From NCBI GenBank assembly GCA_018261755.1, contig JAGTRJ010000018.1:58266-122265 (forward strand): a stretch of DNA of 64,000 nucleotides. The letters run 5' to 3'. The position numbers were made by a program, and so were the translations under genes. Positions 46,797 to 56,988 of this stretch are shown one piece after another. The notes under the pieces are model-generated. The model had not been told where the DNA came from. It did no database searches and saw nothing but the letters and a program-made list of their open reading frames with translations. The stretch comes from Burkholderiaceae bacterium. Its GTDB lineage: Bacteria > Pseudomonadota > Gammaproteobacteria > Burkholderiales > Burkholderiaceae_D. The stretch's first letter is position 1; each line of letters starts with the position of its first letter.

Positions 46797-48863
46797 ATGT
46801 ACAAGGCACTTCGTCATTACGTTTTGCAGATTCCGGCAATATGCGTTGTGTTCTTTGCGCTCTCGGGGTGTGGCGGTGGCTACCATGAGGATAAGACCGG
46901 GGCGTCAGACATAAACCGGTTCTCGTACGCCAGTCTTGCAGAAAACAACTATATGAGCCATGCAGCGGCGCAGCCGCCAGAGGATATTTTTGCAGACGTA
47001 AGGCACTTTGAACTCATGCGGGTGGACGCTCCAACAATGTCGTTTTCGGCGCCAAACGACAAGCCATATGTTGTTTACCAACCGGCGTATGCATCGCTTG
47101 CTGTAAAGGCGCAACCGGTTTCCATGAATGCTATGCCGGGAGCGGGTATCGCTGGGTTCAAGCCTATCAGAGATATTCCTGCCGAGTGCCAGGGAATGAT
47201 GGGTGAGGCGCTGCAAGCATGCATTGAAAATGCGAATCCACAGGGGCTTGCCGCGCAGGACGCATCACCGCATACCTCACATTTTGACGCAAATGCGTTG
47301 CGCGCCTTGCTCGGGAGTACATTTGAGGAAAAACTGATCGGAAAAATCATCGACTCCAATCTGGCGCATATTGATAGCAGAACGCGTGCGCAGATGATTG
47401 CAAAATTATCGGATTACATCAATGACAGTCCTGCGCATCAATCACTGGATTTGAGCAAATTCGATCTTTTCGACCGGAGTGGATTTTCTCTCAGTGAAGT
47501 TACTTTCACTGACGGCAGCCGCGGCGATGTCAATCGGGATGGCAGGTTGGAACAGCACACGACCGTGATTCTTAAAATCAGCAAAAAACTTCCGTACCGC
47601 CGCAGTGCGCATCACAGAATTGACACAGCTCGGCAAAAGCTGTCTGGTCTGGTTCCAGAGGAAAGCTATTTGTTCAACCTAAGGGTCTTTATTCATTTGA
47701 ACAATCTCGGCGAATTGCGAGCCAGGTCACCGTCTGGCACGCAGTTGACGGCCGATGATGCGATGGCGCGGCTGGATGAAATATGGAAGGCGAGATGGAT
47801 AAACAAATCGATGGATGCCAACATCCTTAAAAAAATTGTTGAGAGTCCTGATTTGATACCCTGGAAAAGTAGTGAATATGCGATGTCGTTTCAAGTATCA
47901 CCCAAAGACATAACCCAATCACTGGTGCCGGCCATGGTGGCCGCCATGGAATCCGGAGACACGGAAACCTATCACGCCATTGACCAGCACATCAATGCGC
48001 AAACAGCCATTGTTACTGGCAGTGGCATTCTGCAGCGGAATGCGCCGAATTTGGGTAATGCCGGTGCCGGTGTAAATGTTTTCTTCCAGGTCAGCCAGCC
48101 ACGACCAAAGGCAGCCTCAGGAGACATTTCCAGCTTCGAGTATGGCATGTTCGATGCATCGGGCAACAGGGTGGCCATCCGGGATCCGGCAACTGGCAAT
48201 CTCATCCTCGGCGGCGAGGCCGGCGTTGTGGCGGCAAACGCGGCATCTGCGGTGCAACCGATGAAATGGACCAAGGCGGGAGCCTGTCTGGATGACAAAA
48301 GTGATTGGGCCTATTGGCCATCCCGGGCACGGACAGGCCAGTTCGGGCGCGGAATCAACTGGATCGCGACTGAAATGCTCCTGCATAACCAGGTTGCCGA
48401 TTACAAGAACATTCACTGGTATCAAAGTCTGGAAAAATCCGCCATACAGGTGGCCGTAAAAGGCGGCATGTGGGTTCTTGCCAACTATTTGAAGGTTCAG
48501 TGGGGGGCGGCCGGAAAGATGCCGGACAATTCCGATTATGTGCTTCTTTATATCTATGAAGTGGCACTTCCCACTATTCATGAACTGTTAAGTGACAGTT
48601 CCGGCACGCATGGGAAAACGGTCGATATTGCGGGTTACTCGTATCAGATCGATGCGAAGGTCATTCGTTTCTTTCTTGAGGCGAAACTCTATGCAAAAAA
48701 TGCGACATTCATGCAAAAAACCAAGGCTGTCGTCGGTGGTGTGGTGCTCGGCTTCATTATTGATCGCGTATCAGACGGTGTCGGCCAATCGCTGGATACG
48801 ACGTTGACGGGGTGGCAGGATTATTCCGATGGCAGCCACAAGGGGTGCTTCAAGTTTGACTGA
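46797..48863 (+). CDS. Large lipoprotein of unknown function
   Basis: A 688-residue protein I do not recognise. It begins MYKALRHYVLQIPAICVVFF with lipobox ALSGCG, so it is probably an acylated envelope protein. GGGAGG lies eight bases before the ATG. Residues 244-252, DVNRDGRLE, match a calcium-binding EF-hand/dockerin-type loop. A hydrophobic stretch near 658-672 (AVVGGVVLGFIIDRV) could be amphipathic or membrane-inserting. The codon use looks more AT-rich than its neighbours, consistent with acquisition. It follows the autotransporter on the same strand, but the 305-bp gap leaves cotranscription uncertain. Confidence 0.75.
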   Translation: MYKALRHYVLQIPAICVVFFALSGCGGGYHEDKTGASDINRFSYASLAENNYMSHAAAQPPEDIFADVRHFELMRVDAPTMSFSAPNDKPYVVYQPAYASLAVKAQPVSMNAMPGAGIAGFKPIRDIPAECQGMMGEALQACIENANPQGLAAQDASPHTSHFDANALRALLGSTFEEKLIGKIIDSNLAHIDSRTRAQMIAKLSDYINDSPAHQSLDLSKFDLFDRSGFSLSEVTFTDGSRGDVNRDGRLEQHTTVILKISKKLPYRRSAHHRIDTARQKLSGLVPEESYLFNLRVFIHLNNLGELRARSPSGTQLTADDAMARLDEIWKARWINKSMDANILKKIVESPDLIPWKSSEYAMSFQVSPKDITQSLVPAMVAAMESGDTETYHAIDQHINAQTAIVTGSGILQRNAPNLGNAGAGVNVFFQVSQPRPKAASGDISSFEYGMFDASGNRVAIRDPATGNLILGGEAGVVAANAASAVQPMKWTKAGACLDDKSDWAYWPSRARTGQFGRGINWIATEMLLHNQVADYKNIHWYQSLEKSAIQVAVKGGMWVLANYLKVQWGAAGKMPDNSDYVLLYIYEVALPTIHELLSDSSGTHGKTVDIAGYSYQIDAKVIRFFLEAKLYAKNATFMQKTKAVVGGVVLGFIIDRVSDGVGQSLDTTLTGWQDYSDGSHKGCFKFD

Positions 48864-48961
48864 TTTCGCAGATATTGTGTTGGCAACCGGTGGCGGCCGC
48901 ATTCTTGTTGCCGCGATTGCTGACGTGGTAATTATGTCTGACAAAAATCTTCTCCGCTGCC

Positions 48962-49016
48962 CTTGAAAAACAGGGATGTCGCACCTATACTAGCACTCGC
49001 CAACGGAGAGTGCTAA
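48962..49016 (+). promoter_or_regulatory. groESL promoter with CIRCE operator
   Basis: TTGAAA (48963-48968), 17-bp spacer and TATACT (48986-48991) form a near-consensus sigma-70 promoter. CTTGAAA with CACCTAT 13 bp on could also be read weakly by sigma-32. The CIRCE inverted repeat CTAGCACTC (48990-48998), nine bases, GAGTGCTAA (49008-49016) overlaps the start region; it differs from consensus TTAGCACTC by one base. HrcA, encoded at 17203-18255, would repress here. Confidence 0.93.
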
Positions 49017-49105
49017 CGCGCTCTTGTTTTTATTCGATTCGGTCGCGGTCCAGGTTCGTGTGGGCCGCGTGAAATCAACAACCCATTGAATCAGAAGGAA
49101 TTTTT

Positions 49106-49396
49106 ATGAAACTTCGTCCTTTGTACGATCGCATCATCGTCAAACGCCTGGATCAGGAAACCAAGACCGCGTCCGGTATTGTGATTCCCGACGCCGCCGC
49201 TGAAAAGCCGGATCAAGGCGAGGTGCTGGCAGTTGGCACCGGTCGTGTTTCCGAGGATGGCAAGGTGCGCGAATTGACGGTGAAAGTGGGCGATCAGGTG
49301 CTGTTCGGCAAATATTCCGGTCAGGCCGTGAAAATGGATGGCCAGGAATATCTGGTCATGCGCGAAGACGACGTGATGGCGATTGTCCAGAAGTGA
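49106..49396 (+). CDS. groES: Co-chaperonin GroES
   Basis: A 96-residue heptameric lid of the GroEL chamber. [21 protein letters not shown], the mobile loop [18 protein letters not shown] and the C-terminal VLFGKYSGQ...EEYL-like stretch are typical. AGAAGGAA precedes the ATG. Controlled by the CIRCE/sigma-70 region about 90 bp upstream and cotranscribed with groEL. Confidence 0.97.
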   Translation: MKLRPLYDRIIVKRLDQETKTASGIVIPDAAAEKPDQGEVLAVGTGRVSEDGKVRELTVKVGDQVLFGKYSGQAVKMDGQEYLVMREDDVMAIVQK

Positions 49397-49404
49397 TGCG
49401 AAGT

Positions 49405-49423
49405 CCATGCGCATCGCGCATGG
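49405..49423. other. Hairpin in groES-groEL spacer
   Basis: CCATGCG (49405-49411) / CGCATGG (49417-49423) is a perfect 7-bp stem with a 5-nt loop, 9 bp after the groES stop, with another GC-rich fold (CCCCGC...GCGGGG, about 49440-49455) downstream. No T-run, so not a terminator. Probably an mRNA-processing or stability element; in Agrobacterium the groESL transcript is cut at an intergenic stem-loop. Confidence 0.6.
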
Positions 49424-49490
49424 AGGCAAGCCGCGTCATCCCCGCATGGGCGGGGGCGACTTTCAGATGAGCAAATCAAACGAATTTTAG

Positions 49491-51140
<1,650 letters not shown>

Positions 51141-51275
51141 TTTGTTAGTCATTCAGCCTCCGACGAAGCCGCTTACTGCGTTGTGCATGGCCTTGCAGTA
51201 ATCACACTGTACTGGCCTGCTGTCATCTGCTTTGTATCCGGCCTCGTCGAATCCTGAACGCAAATGCTGCCAATA

Positions 51276-51309
51276 AAAAACCCGCAAGGCGCAAGCCTTG
51301 CGGGTTTTT
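51276..51309. terminator. Intrinsic terminator after groEL
   Basis: A perfect 15-bp stem (AAAAACCCGCAAGGC at 51276-51290 and its complement at 51295-51309) with a GCAA tetraloop, flanked by A and T runs, so it can work in both directions. It lies 135 bp after the groEL stop; nothing convincing is encoded between. Confidence 0.92.
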
Positions 51310-51426
51310 TTCGCTGGCGCAAAAGTCGTCGTTTGCATTGGGAAGAATATCCGTTATATTTTCGCCAGTGCCGGAACGCGCCACAAGTTGGCGCCTTCGT
51401 TCAACCCTCTTTCTGCGGGAGTCATC

Positions 51427-51741
51427 ATGACCTTCACCGAATCAGTCAAGACCTGCTTTTCCAAGTATGCCAATTTTAACGGGCGTGCATCCCGCTCCGA
51501 ATACTGGTGGTTTGCACTGTTTATCTTTGTGGTCGGCTTGATTCTCTCGATCATCAACCGCAATATCGCCAACGTGTTTTATCTCGGCACTCTGCTGCCG
51601 AGCATTGCGGTAGCCGCACGGCGATTACACGACACCAATCGCAGCGGCTGGCTGCAACTGATCATCCTGATTCCGGTGATTGGCTGGCTCATTCTGCTGT
51701 ATTTTTACGTGCAGGATGCCAGGGAGCCAAACCGCTTCTAA
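51427..51741 (+). CDS. DUF805 small membrane protein
   Basis: A 104-residue protein. The N-terminal CFSKYANFNGRASRSEYWWFALF is the DUF805 signature, followed by about three hydrophobic segments and LPSIAVAARRLHDTNRSGWLQL, also conserved. Function unknown; members are polytopic inner-membrane proteins. GCGGGAGTCATC before the ATG at 51427 decides the start against a longer open frame. Confidence 0.9.
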   Translation: MTFTESVKTCFSKYANFNGRASRSEYWWFALFIFVVGLILSIINRNIANVFYLGTLLPSIAVAARRLHDTNRSGWLQLIILIPVIGWLILLYFYVQDAREPNRF

Positions 51742-52020
51742 TAATGGCTTGTCGGCGTTGCGCGCTGGCCCCGTCACTTGTTACAAAATTGCAGCAAATC
51801 GCAGGGTGTTGAGGTAATATCAACGCAAATCGCTTGTTTCTGTTCGGACTATAGAAACGGCCATTCAATTGTTTGATGTGTAGGCCTGACGTCATCCGAC
51901 ATTGCTGCCTAATTGATGCAAGCGTCGGGGTGAAGTCAGACCACCACACTGCCAGTCCAGCAATACGCCCGTTTCAAGCATTTGCTGGTCTCAATATTTG
52001 CCAATCGGGGGGCGCAACGC

Positions 52021-52413
52021 ATGCTCAAGGCAGTAATCATCGACGAAAACGCCACCACGCGTGGCTTGTTGCAGACGATTCTGATGAACAATGGCTGGGA
52101 AGTGGTCGGGCACACCAACAGCAATGCGAAAGGCATGATGCTGGTGCAAAAATTCCAGCCGCATTTCGTCTGCATCGATATGGCGCAGATTGACGACGAG
52201 CTCGATATTTTGAATGCGATTCGCACCGAATGGCCGAAGACGCTGATTTTCCTGATTTCCAGCGCGCTTGATGCGGCGACCGTGCAACAGGCGGTGGCGC
52301 GCGGCGCGCACGGTTTTTTCCTGAAGCCGTTCAATCAGGCGACGGTGGCAAATACCATCCGTTCGGCTGTACTGCGGCTGGTGAAGGGGCAGCAGCCGGC
52401 AAAGACAGAATAG
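52021..52413 (+). CDS. Single-domain response regulator (receiver only)
   Basis: A 130-residue CheY-like receiver. Acidic pocket residue Asp8 is in VIIDEN, phospho-acceptor Asp53 in FVCIDMAQ, Ser80/Ser81 occupy the Thr/Ser position (LISSA), and Lys102 is in FFLKPFN. There is no output domain and no kinase nearby, so it probably acts by protein-protein interaction. A G-run (GGGGGGCGC) upstream of the ATG at 52021 serves as ribosome-binding site. The 279-bp gap before it holds nothing recognised. Confidence 0.88.
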   Translation: MLKAVIIDENATTRGLLQTILMNNGWEVVGHTNSNAKGMMLVQKFQPHFVCIDMAQIDDELDILNAIRTEWPKTLIFLISSALDAATVQQAVARGAHGFFLKPFNQATVANTIRSAVLRLVKGQQPAKTE

Positions 52414-52463
52414 TCGCCGCCTTTTCCGCTTTGTAAACCGCCATTCAGACGACGGAGCCGTGC

Positions 52464-52934
52464 ATGATTGATATCGACATTCCCGGCTTTCGCCGTTTGC
52501 AATTGGAACATCTGGTGCTCGATTTCAACGGCACGCTGGCGCTGGATGGCAAGCTGCTGCCGGGCGTGGCGGAAGCGCTGACGGCGTTGTCTTCATCGTT
52601 GCAGGTGCATGTGATCACGGCCGATACCTTCGGCGCGGCTGCCGGGCAGGTTGCCGGCCTGCCGCTGGCACTGAACGTGCTGCTGCTGCCGGATCAGGCG
52701 CAGGCGAAGCTCGATTATGTCGTCGGGCTTGGGGCTGAAGGCGTGGTGGCGATCGGCAATGGCCGCAATGACCGCAAGATGTTGCGCGGTGCCGCGGTTG
52801 GTATTGCGCTGGTGCAGAAGGAGGGCGGCGCGGCGCAGACACTGGCGAGTGCCGACATCATCTGCACCTCGATTCTGGACGCGCTCGATTTGCTGCGCTA
52901 CACAAAGCGGCTGACGGCAACGCTGCGTTCCTGA
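52464..52934 (+). CDS. HAD-superfamily protein (soluble P-type-ATPase-like, COG4087 type)
   Basis: A 156-residue protein resembling the free catalytic part of P-type ATPases. Motif I is LDFNGTLALDG, with Asn in place of the usual Lys after the nucleophile Asp. VITADTFG serves as motif II, and VVAIGNGRNDRKML gives the motif III/IV region with GNGxND. It probably has phosphatase activity; the substrate is unknown. It follows the response regulator by 50 bp on the same strand. Confidence 0.82.
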   Translation: MIDIDIPGFRRLQLEHLVLDFNGTLALDGKLLPGVAEALTALSSSLQVHVITADTFGAAAGQVAGLPLALNVLLLPDQAQAKLDYVVGLGAEGVVAIGNGRNDRKMLRGAAVGIALVQKEGGAAQTLASADIICTSILDALDLLRYTKRLTATLRS

Positions 52935-53053
52935 TGGCTGCAATGCCGGCGGCTTGCCGGTGACGTGGTTGGCGGCCAATCTGCCGCGGCGGATTTGACG
53001 CACGCAAATCGGGGCCGATAGAATGGCAGTCTTTGCCCTGCTTTTTCGTGCGA

Positions 53054-54400
53054 ATGCCGATGCCCACCACCGATCGCGAACCAGAAAACAGTACCGATAC
53101 CCATCACAATGCGCGCGTGAAAGCTGTGCTGGCATTTTGCCGCCGCTGGTATGCGTGGCTGGTAGCGCCGGTATTGATTGGGCTGGTTTGCGTCACGCTG
53201 GCGATGGCTTGCGATTATGTCGGCCACCTGAACCGGCTGCTGTTTGAACGGTATCCGCAGGCGCCGGTGTTGCTGCTGCCGCCGGGGTTCGTCCTGCTGG
53301 CGTATTTGGTGCAGCGTTTCTTTCGCGGCACGCAGGGCAGTGGAATCCCGCAGGCGATTGCCGCGCTCGAGGATCCCGAACCGAGCAAGAAGCACCATTT
53401 GCTGTCGCTGCGCATCCTGATCGGCAAGGCAATGCTGCTGGTCGGCGGCCTGTCGATCGGTGCCTCGATCGGGCGAGAAGGGCCGACCGTGCAGATAGGC
53501 GCCTCGCTGATGCATGCGTTTTACGGCCGTGGCAACGAACTGACCGCCGAAAACCGCCGGATGCTGATCATGGCCGGCGGCGCGGCCGGCATCGCGGCGG
53601 CTTTCAACACGCCTCTGGCGGGGGTGATGTTTGCGATTGAGGAACTGGGCAAGAAAGCGGTCTTCCGCGCATTCGGCCCGACTCTGCTGACGGTGATTCT
53701 GTCGGCGCTGGTGTCGCTGGCGCTGGTCGGGCACTACACCTATTTCGGTTCGACCGCCGCCATCATCGATACCCTGTCCGACATGCCGGCAGTGCTGTTT
53801 CTCGGGCTGGTCGGCGGTCTGGCTGGCGGAATTTTCAGCCGGCTGATGATCAAGATGCTGAGCAATCCGCCGGCGGTGCTGGCGCAGGTGGTGTTCAATC
53901 GTCCGCTGGTGTTTGCCGGCTACTGCGGCGCGTTGCTGGCGATACTCGGCATGCTGACCGACAATCTGGTGCTCGGCACCGGCTACGAGGCGACGCGCGC
54001 CACGCTGGCCAGCGATCACAGCCTGTATTCATGGTATTACGGGCTGGCCAAAATGGCTGCGACGCTACTGTCATCGATTAGTGGTATTCCAGGCGGCCTG
54101 TTCGCGCCGTCGCTTTCCGTTGGCGCGGGGCTGGGCGATTGCCTGTCGCATTGGTGGCCGGCGCTGGCGCCGCATGGCGTGATCGTGCTGCTGGTGATGG
54201 CGGCCTATCTGGCCGGTGTGACGCAGTCGCCGCTGACCTCGATCGTCATCACGATGGAAATGACCAATGGCCTGCACCTGCTATTGCCACTGATGATTGC
54301 CGCGCTGGTGGCAAGCTATGTGTCGAAGCTGCTCTGCCGCGAACCGCTGTACGATGCGTTGTCACAGAAATTCCTGCCGGTCGGTCAGCGGACATCGTGA
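53054..54400 (+). CDS. ClC-family chloride channel/antiporter
   Basis: About 448 residues with some ten to twelve membrane helices. Selectivity motifs are present: GSGIPQAIAAL, GREGPTVQIGA (gating glutamate Glu142) and GIPGGLFAPSLSVGA. Glu in FAIEELGKK corresponds to the inner proton-path glutamate of H+/Cl- exchangers, so an antiporter is more likely than a channel. No CBS domains. The start may be at 53054 or 53060; a longer open frame to 53033 is possible. Confidence 0.9.
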   Translation: MPMPTTDREPENSTDTHHNARVKAVLAFCRRWYAWLVAPVLIGLVCVTLAMACDYVGHLNRLLFERYPQAPVLLLPPGFVLLAYLVQRFFRGTQGSGIPQAIAALEDPEPSKKHHLLSLRILIGKAMLLVGGLSIGASIGREGPTVQIGASLMHAFYGRGNELTAENRRMLIMAGGAAGIAAAFNTPLAGVMFAIEELGKKAVFRAFGPTLLTVILSALVSLALVGHYTYFGSTAAIIDTLSDMPAVLFLGLVGGLAGGIFSRLMIKMLSNPPAVLAQVVFNRPLVFAGYCGALLAILGMLTDNLVLGTGYEATRATLASDHSLYSWYYGLAKMAATLLSSISGIPGGLFAPSLSVGAGLGDCLSHWWPALAPHGVIVLLVMAAYLAGVTQSPLTSIVITMEMTNGLHLLLPLMIAALVASYVSKLLCREPLYDALSQKFLPVGQRTS

Positions 54401-54601
54401 ACCGTGGTTGCGATGGGTTCCTGTCGCAAGCAGCTCGCCAGCAGGAAATCAGGGGTATGTGGAAAAAATTGCGTTTTGTGCGTTGTTTTTCAAGGTTTGC
54501 CCGAAATACTCCCTGTGGTTGAGCGGCAACAATATTTGACGTTCCGGTTTTCGGTGCCGCATACTAGGGATTTTTCCCGCCACTAACTCAAGGGTTTGAC
54601 G

Positions 54602-55222
54602 ATGAAGAATACCGGGGAACGGGCAGCGGTCGTGCTGCCTCCGAGTATTGCAGCAGCGTTTTTCCTGTCCGGCGCCGCCGGACTGATTTATCAAATCGCA
54701 TGGCAGCGCTTGCTGTTTGCGAATTTCGGCGTCGATATCGAATCGATCACGGTACTTGTCTCCGCCTTTATGCTTGGCCTGGGCGTCGGCGGTTATTTCG
54801 GCGGGCGCGTTGCCGACCGCTTCTTCAGCCAATCGTTGCTGCTGTTTTGCCTGTTCGAGGCTGTGATTGGTGTCTATGGTCTGGCCAGCCCGTTCATCAT
54901 CGACTGGACCGGTCGGCTCGGCGGCGACAGCGGCCTGCTGACCGTCGCCATCCTCAACTTTTTCAGCATCCTGCCGGCGACCGTGCTGATGGGCGGCACG
55001 CTGCCGATGCTGACCGCATGGCTGGCGAAAACGCCGAGCGGGGTCGGCAATGCGATTGGCGTGCTGTATTTCTGCAATACGCTCGGCGCGGCGATTGGCT
55101 GCTTTGCCACCGCGTTCGTGCTGTTCATTTTCATCGACCTGTACCAGGCCATCTGGCTGGCGGCTGCATGCAACTTCGTCGTCGCGATTCTCGCCTACAC
55201 GGAGGGACGCCGCCATGTCTGA
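54602..55222 (+). CDS. Spermidine-synthase-family membrane protein, N-terminal membrane half
   Basis: About 206 residues with six hydrophobic segments: FFLSGAAGLIYQIAWQRLLFANFG..., FMLGLGVGGYFGGR, then LPMLTAWLAK and NTLGAAIGCFATAFVL. These match the membrane part of fused MFS-like/spermidine-synthase proteins. It overlaps the next gene by 8 bp (55215-55222) in a different frame. The two products together would make the about 715-residue arrangement that is usually one protein. Confidence 0.78.
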   Translation: MKNTGERAAVVLPPSIAAAFFLSGAAGLIYQIAWQRLLFANFGVDIESITVLVSAFMLGLGVGGYFGGRVADRFFSQSLLLFCLFEAVIGVYGLASPFIIDWTGRLGGDSGLLTVAILNFFSILPATVLMGGTLPMLTAWLAKTPSGVGNAIGVLYFCNTLGAAIGCFATAFVLFIFIDLYQAIWLAAACNFVVAILAYTEGRRHV

Positions 55223-56741
55223 TCGCAACAAGGCATTGCTGCTGGCGTTCGTTTCCGGCCTGCTGAGCCTGGGAATGGAAATCGTCTGGACGCGGCTGGT
55301 GTCGTTCACGCATCACACCGTGCCGCAATCGTTCGCCTATGTGCTGTTCTGCTATCTGCTCGGCATCGCGCTTGGCGCCCAAGTAGGCAAGAAGGCTTGC
55401 GTTCGCAGCCAGGGCAGCGCCGAGGCCCTGTGGCGTGTGGCCGGGCAATCGCTGATCTGGTCGGCCGCGTTCGACGTCGCCGCCATCGCGCTGTATGCGG
55501 CGCTGCCGATGCACCCGTATCTCGATGCCGCCTACCTGCTGCTGGTGATCACCCTTTCCGCCGGCATCAAGGGCATCATCTTCCCGATCGTGCATTACAT
55601 CGGCTCGCTCAAGAGCGATGAAGAACTGGGCGCGTCGATTTCCAACATCTACGCCGCCAACGTGGCCGGCGCCACCATTGGCCCACTGTTCGTCGGCTTC
55701 GTGCTGCTCAATATCGCCACGCTGCAGCAGGCAATGCTGATTTGCGCGCTGGCGGCGATCGTCGTCTGGGCGCTGGTGTCGCGCCAGTCCACCGGCAAGA
55801 AGCATTTCACGCTGGCGCTGGTATCGGGCGCGGTGATGCTGGCGGCGATCGGACTGGCCGACCGCCACCTGCTGATTCGTGGCCTGGTCGAGCGCGAGGA
55901 TGGCCGCGGCACCAAGATCGAATTCATCAACGAAAGTCGGCACGGCACCATCCACGCGGTGCGCGACAAGGATGACGATCTGGTGGTGTATGGAGAAAAT
56001 CTGTACGACGGCAAGATCAACACCAGCCTGACGCACGACGTCAACGGCATGTTCCGCGTCTATGCGCTGGCGGCGATGCATCACAACCCGCGGCGCGTGC
56101 TGGTGATTGGCTTAAGCGGCGGCTCGTGGGTCGAAGTGCTGCGCCACTTCCCGCAAGTGCAAAGCATCGACGTGGTCGAAATCAACCCGAACTATCTCAA
56201 GCTGGTGAAAAGCCAGCCCGAAGTGGCGGCGCTGCTCGACGACCCGCGGGTGAAAATCCACATCACAGACGGCCGAAAATACATCCGCCAGCATCCGGAA
56301 AAATACGACCTGATCGTGATGAACACTACCTGGCACTGGCGCGCCTACAGCGTGCTGCTCTTGGGGCAGGATTTCATGACCGCACTCAGAAGCTCGCTCA
56401 ATCCCGGCGGCATGATGGCGTTCAACACCACCAGTTCGATGGACGTGTTCTACACCGCTTCGAAGGTGTTCCCGTTCGCCGGCCTGTACTCGAACTTTGT
56501 CTTCGCCAGCGACCACGACCTGCGGCCAAAATTGAAGGACAACGCGGCCCGCATCTATCAGGTGGCGATGGCGGTGTCCGGCAAATCGGCCAATGCGGAA
56601 GCGATAGCGGAAGCAGCGAACAATACCGCCACCAGGCCGATACAACTGGTGTCCGAAGTTGAGTTCAAGCGGCCGCCGGAGGTGGTGACCGAGAGGAACA
56701 TGATCACCGAGTATAAGTACGGCATGCCCTTCATCCACTGA
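55215..56741 (+). CDS. Spermidine-synthase-like protein with membrane N-terminus
   Basis: A 508-residue protein. The first about 210 residues are a second membrane repeat, AFVSGLLSLGMEIVWTRLVSF, parallel to the start of the upstream protein. A methyltransferase-like Rossmann domain then has VLVIGLSGGSWVEVLRHFP, IDVVEINPNY and ITDGRKYI. Where true spermidine synthases have an Asp-containing loop (DLIIxDxTDP), this one reads DLIVMNTTWHWRAYS, so aminopropyl transfer is unlikely. The real reaction is unknown. Translationally coupled to the upstream half. Confidence 0.8.
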   Translation: MSDRNKALLLAFVSGLLSLGMEIVWTRLVSFTHHTVPQSFAYVLFCYLLGIALGAQVGKKACVRSQGSAEALWRVAGQSLIWSAAFDVAAIALYAALPMHPYLDAAYLLLVITLSAGIKGIIFPIVHYIGSLKSDEELGASISNIYAANVAGATIGPLFVGFVLLNIATLQQAMLICALAAIVVWALVSRQSTGKKHFTLALVSGAVMLAAIGLADRHLLIRGLVEREDGRGTKIEFINESRHGTIHAVRDKDDDLVVYGENLYDGKINTSLTHDVNGMFRVYALAAMHHNPRRVLVIGLSGGSWVEVLRHFPQVQSIDVVEINPNYLKLVKSQPEVAALLDDPRVKIHITDGRKYIRQHPEKYDLIVMNTTWHWRAYSVLLLGQDFMTALRSSLNPGGMMAFNTTSSMDVFYTASKVFPFAGLYSNFVFASDHDLRPKLKDNAARIYQVAMAVSGKSANAEAIAEAANNTATRPIQLVSEVEFKRPPEVVTERNMITEYKYGMPFIH

Positions 56742-56860
56742 TTCCCGCCCGTGACGGCGCGATAGCGGCGTTGCGCGGCCTTGCCGTACATGCGTACTGT
56801 ATTCGGCTCGCGCGCCTGGCTCTCGCACTGGTATGGGCGGGAATGGGGAAGGCAGCCGGC

Positions 56861-56977
56861 TAAAATAACTGACCAAAATGAATTTCTGGTCAGTAAGGCT
56901 GAAAAATATACTCCAGCCAGTATCTGAAAACAGCCAGCAAAAACGTGGCCCAGCGCTATGTTTTTACTATATACCCC
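56861..56977 (+). repeat. Interspersed intergenic repeat, copy G (extended form)
   Basis: The upstream module hairpin ACTGACC (56868-56874) / GGTCAGT (56888-56894) is a perfect 7 bp. Then AAGGCTGAAAAATATACT, loop CCAGCC, AGTAT (to 56922). CTGAAAACAGCCAGC follows, then AAAAACG/TGTTTTT arms around TGGCCCAGCGC. It ends CTATATACCCC (56977). It lies in the convergent gap between the spermidine-synthase-like gene and the CDF gene. Confidence 0.76.
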
Positions 56978-56988
56978 GTCGTTTTTCG

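Noticed and set aside
51153..51338. 61-codon frame on - after groEL with a CDYC motif
   Set aside because: It runs through the terminator hairpin, lacks a ribosome-binding site and matches nothing I recognise; possibly a gene remnant but not supportable.
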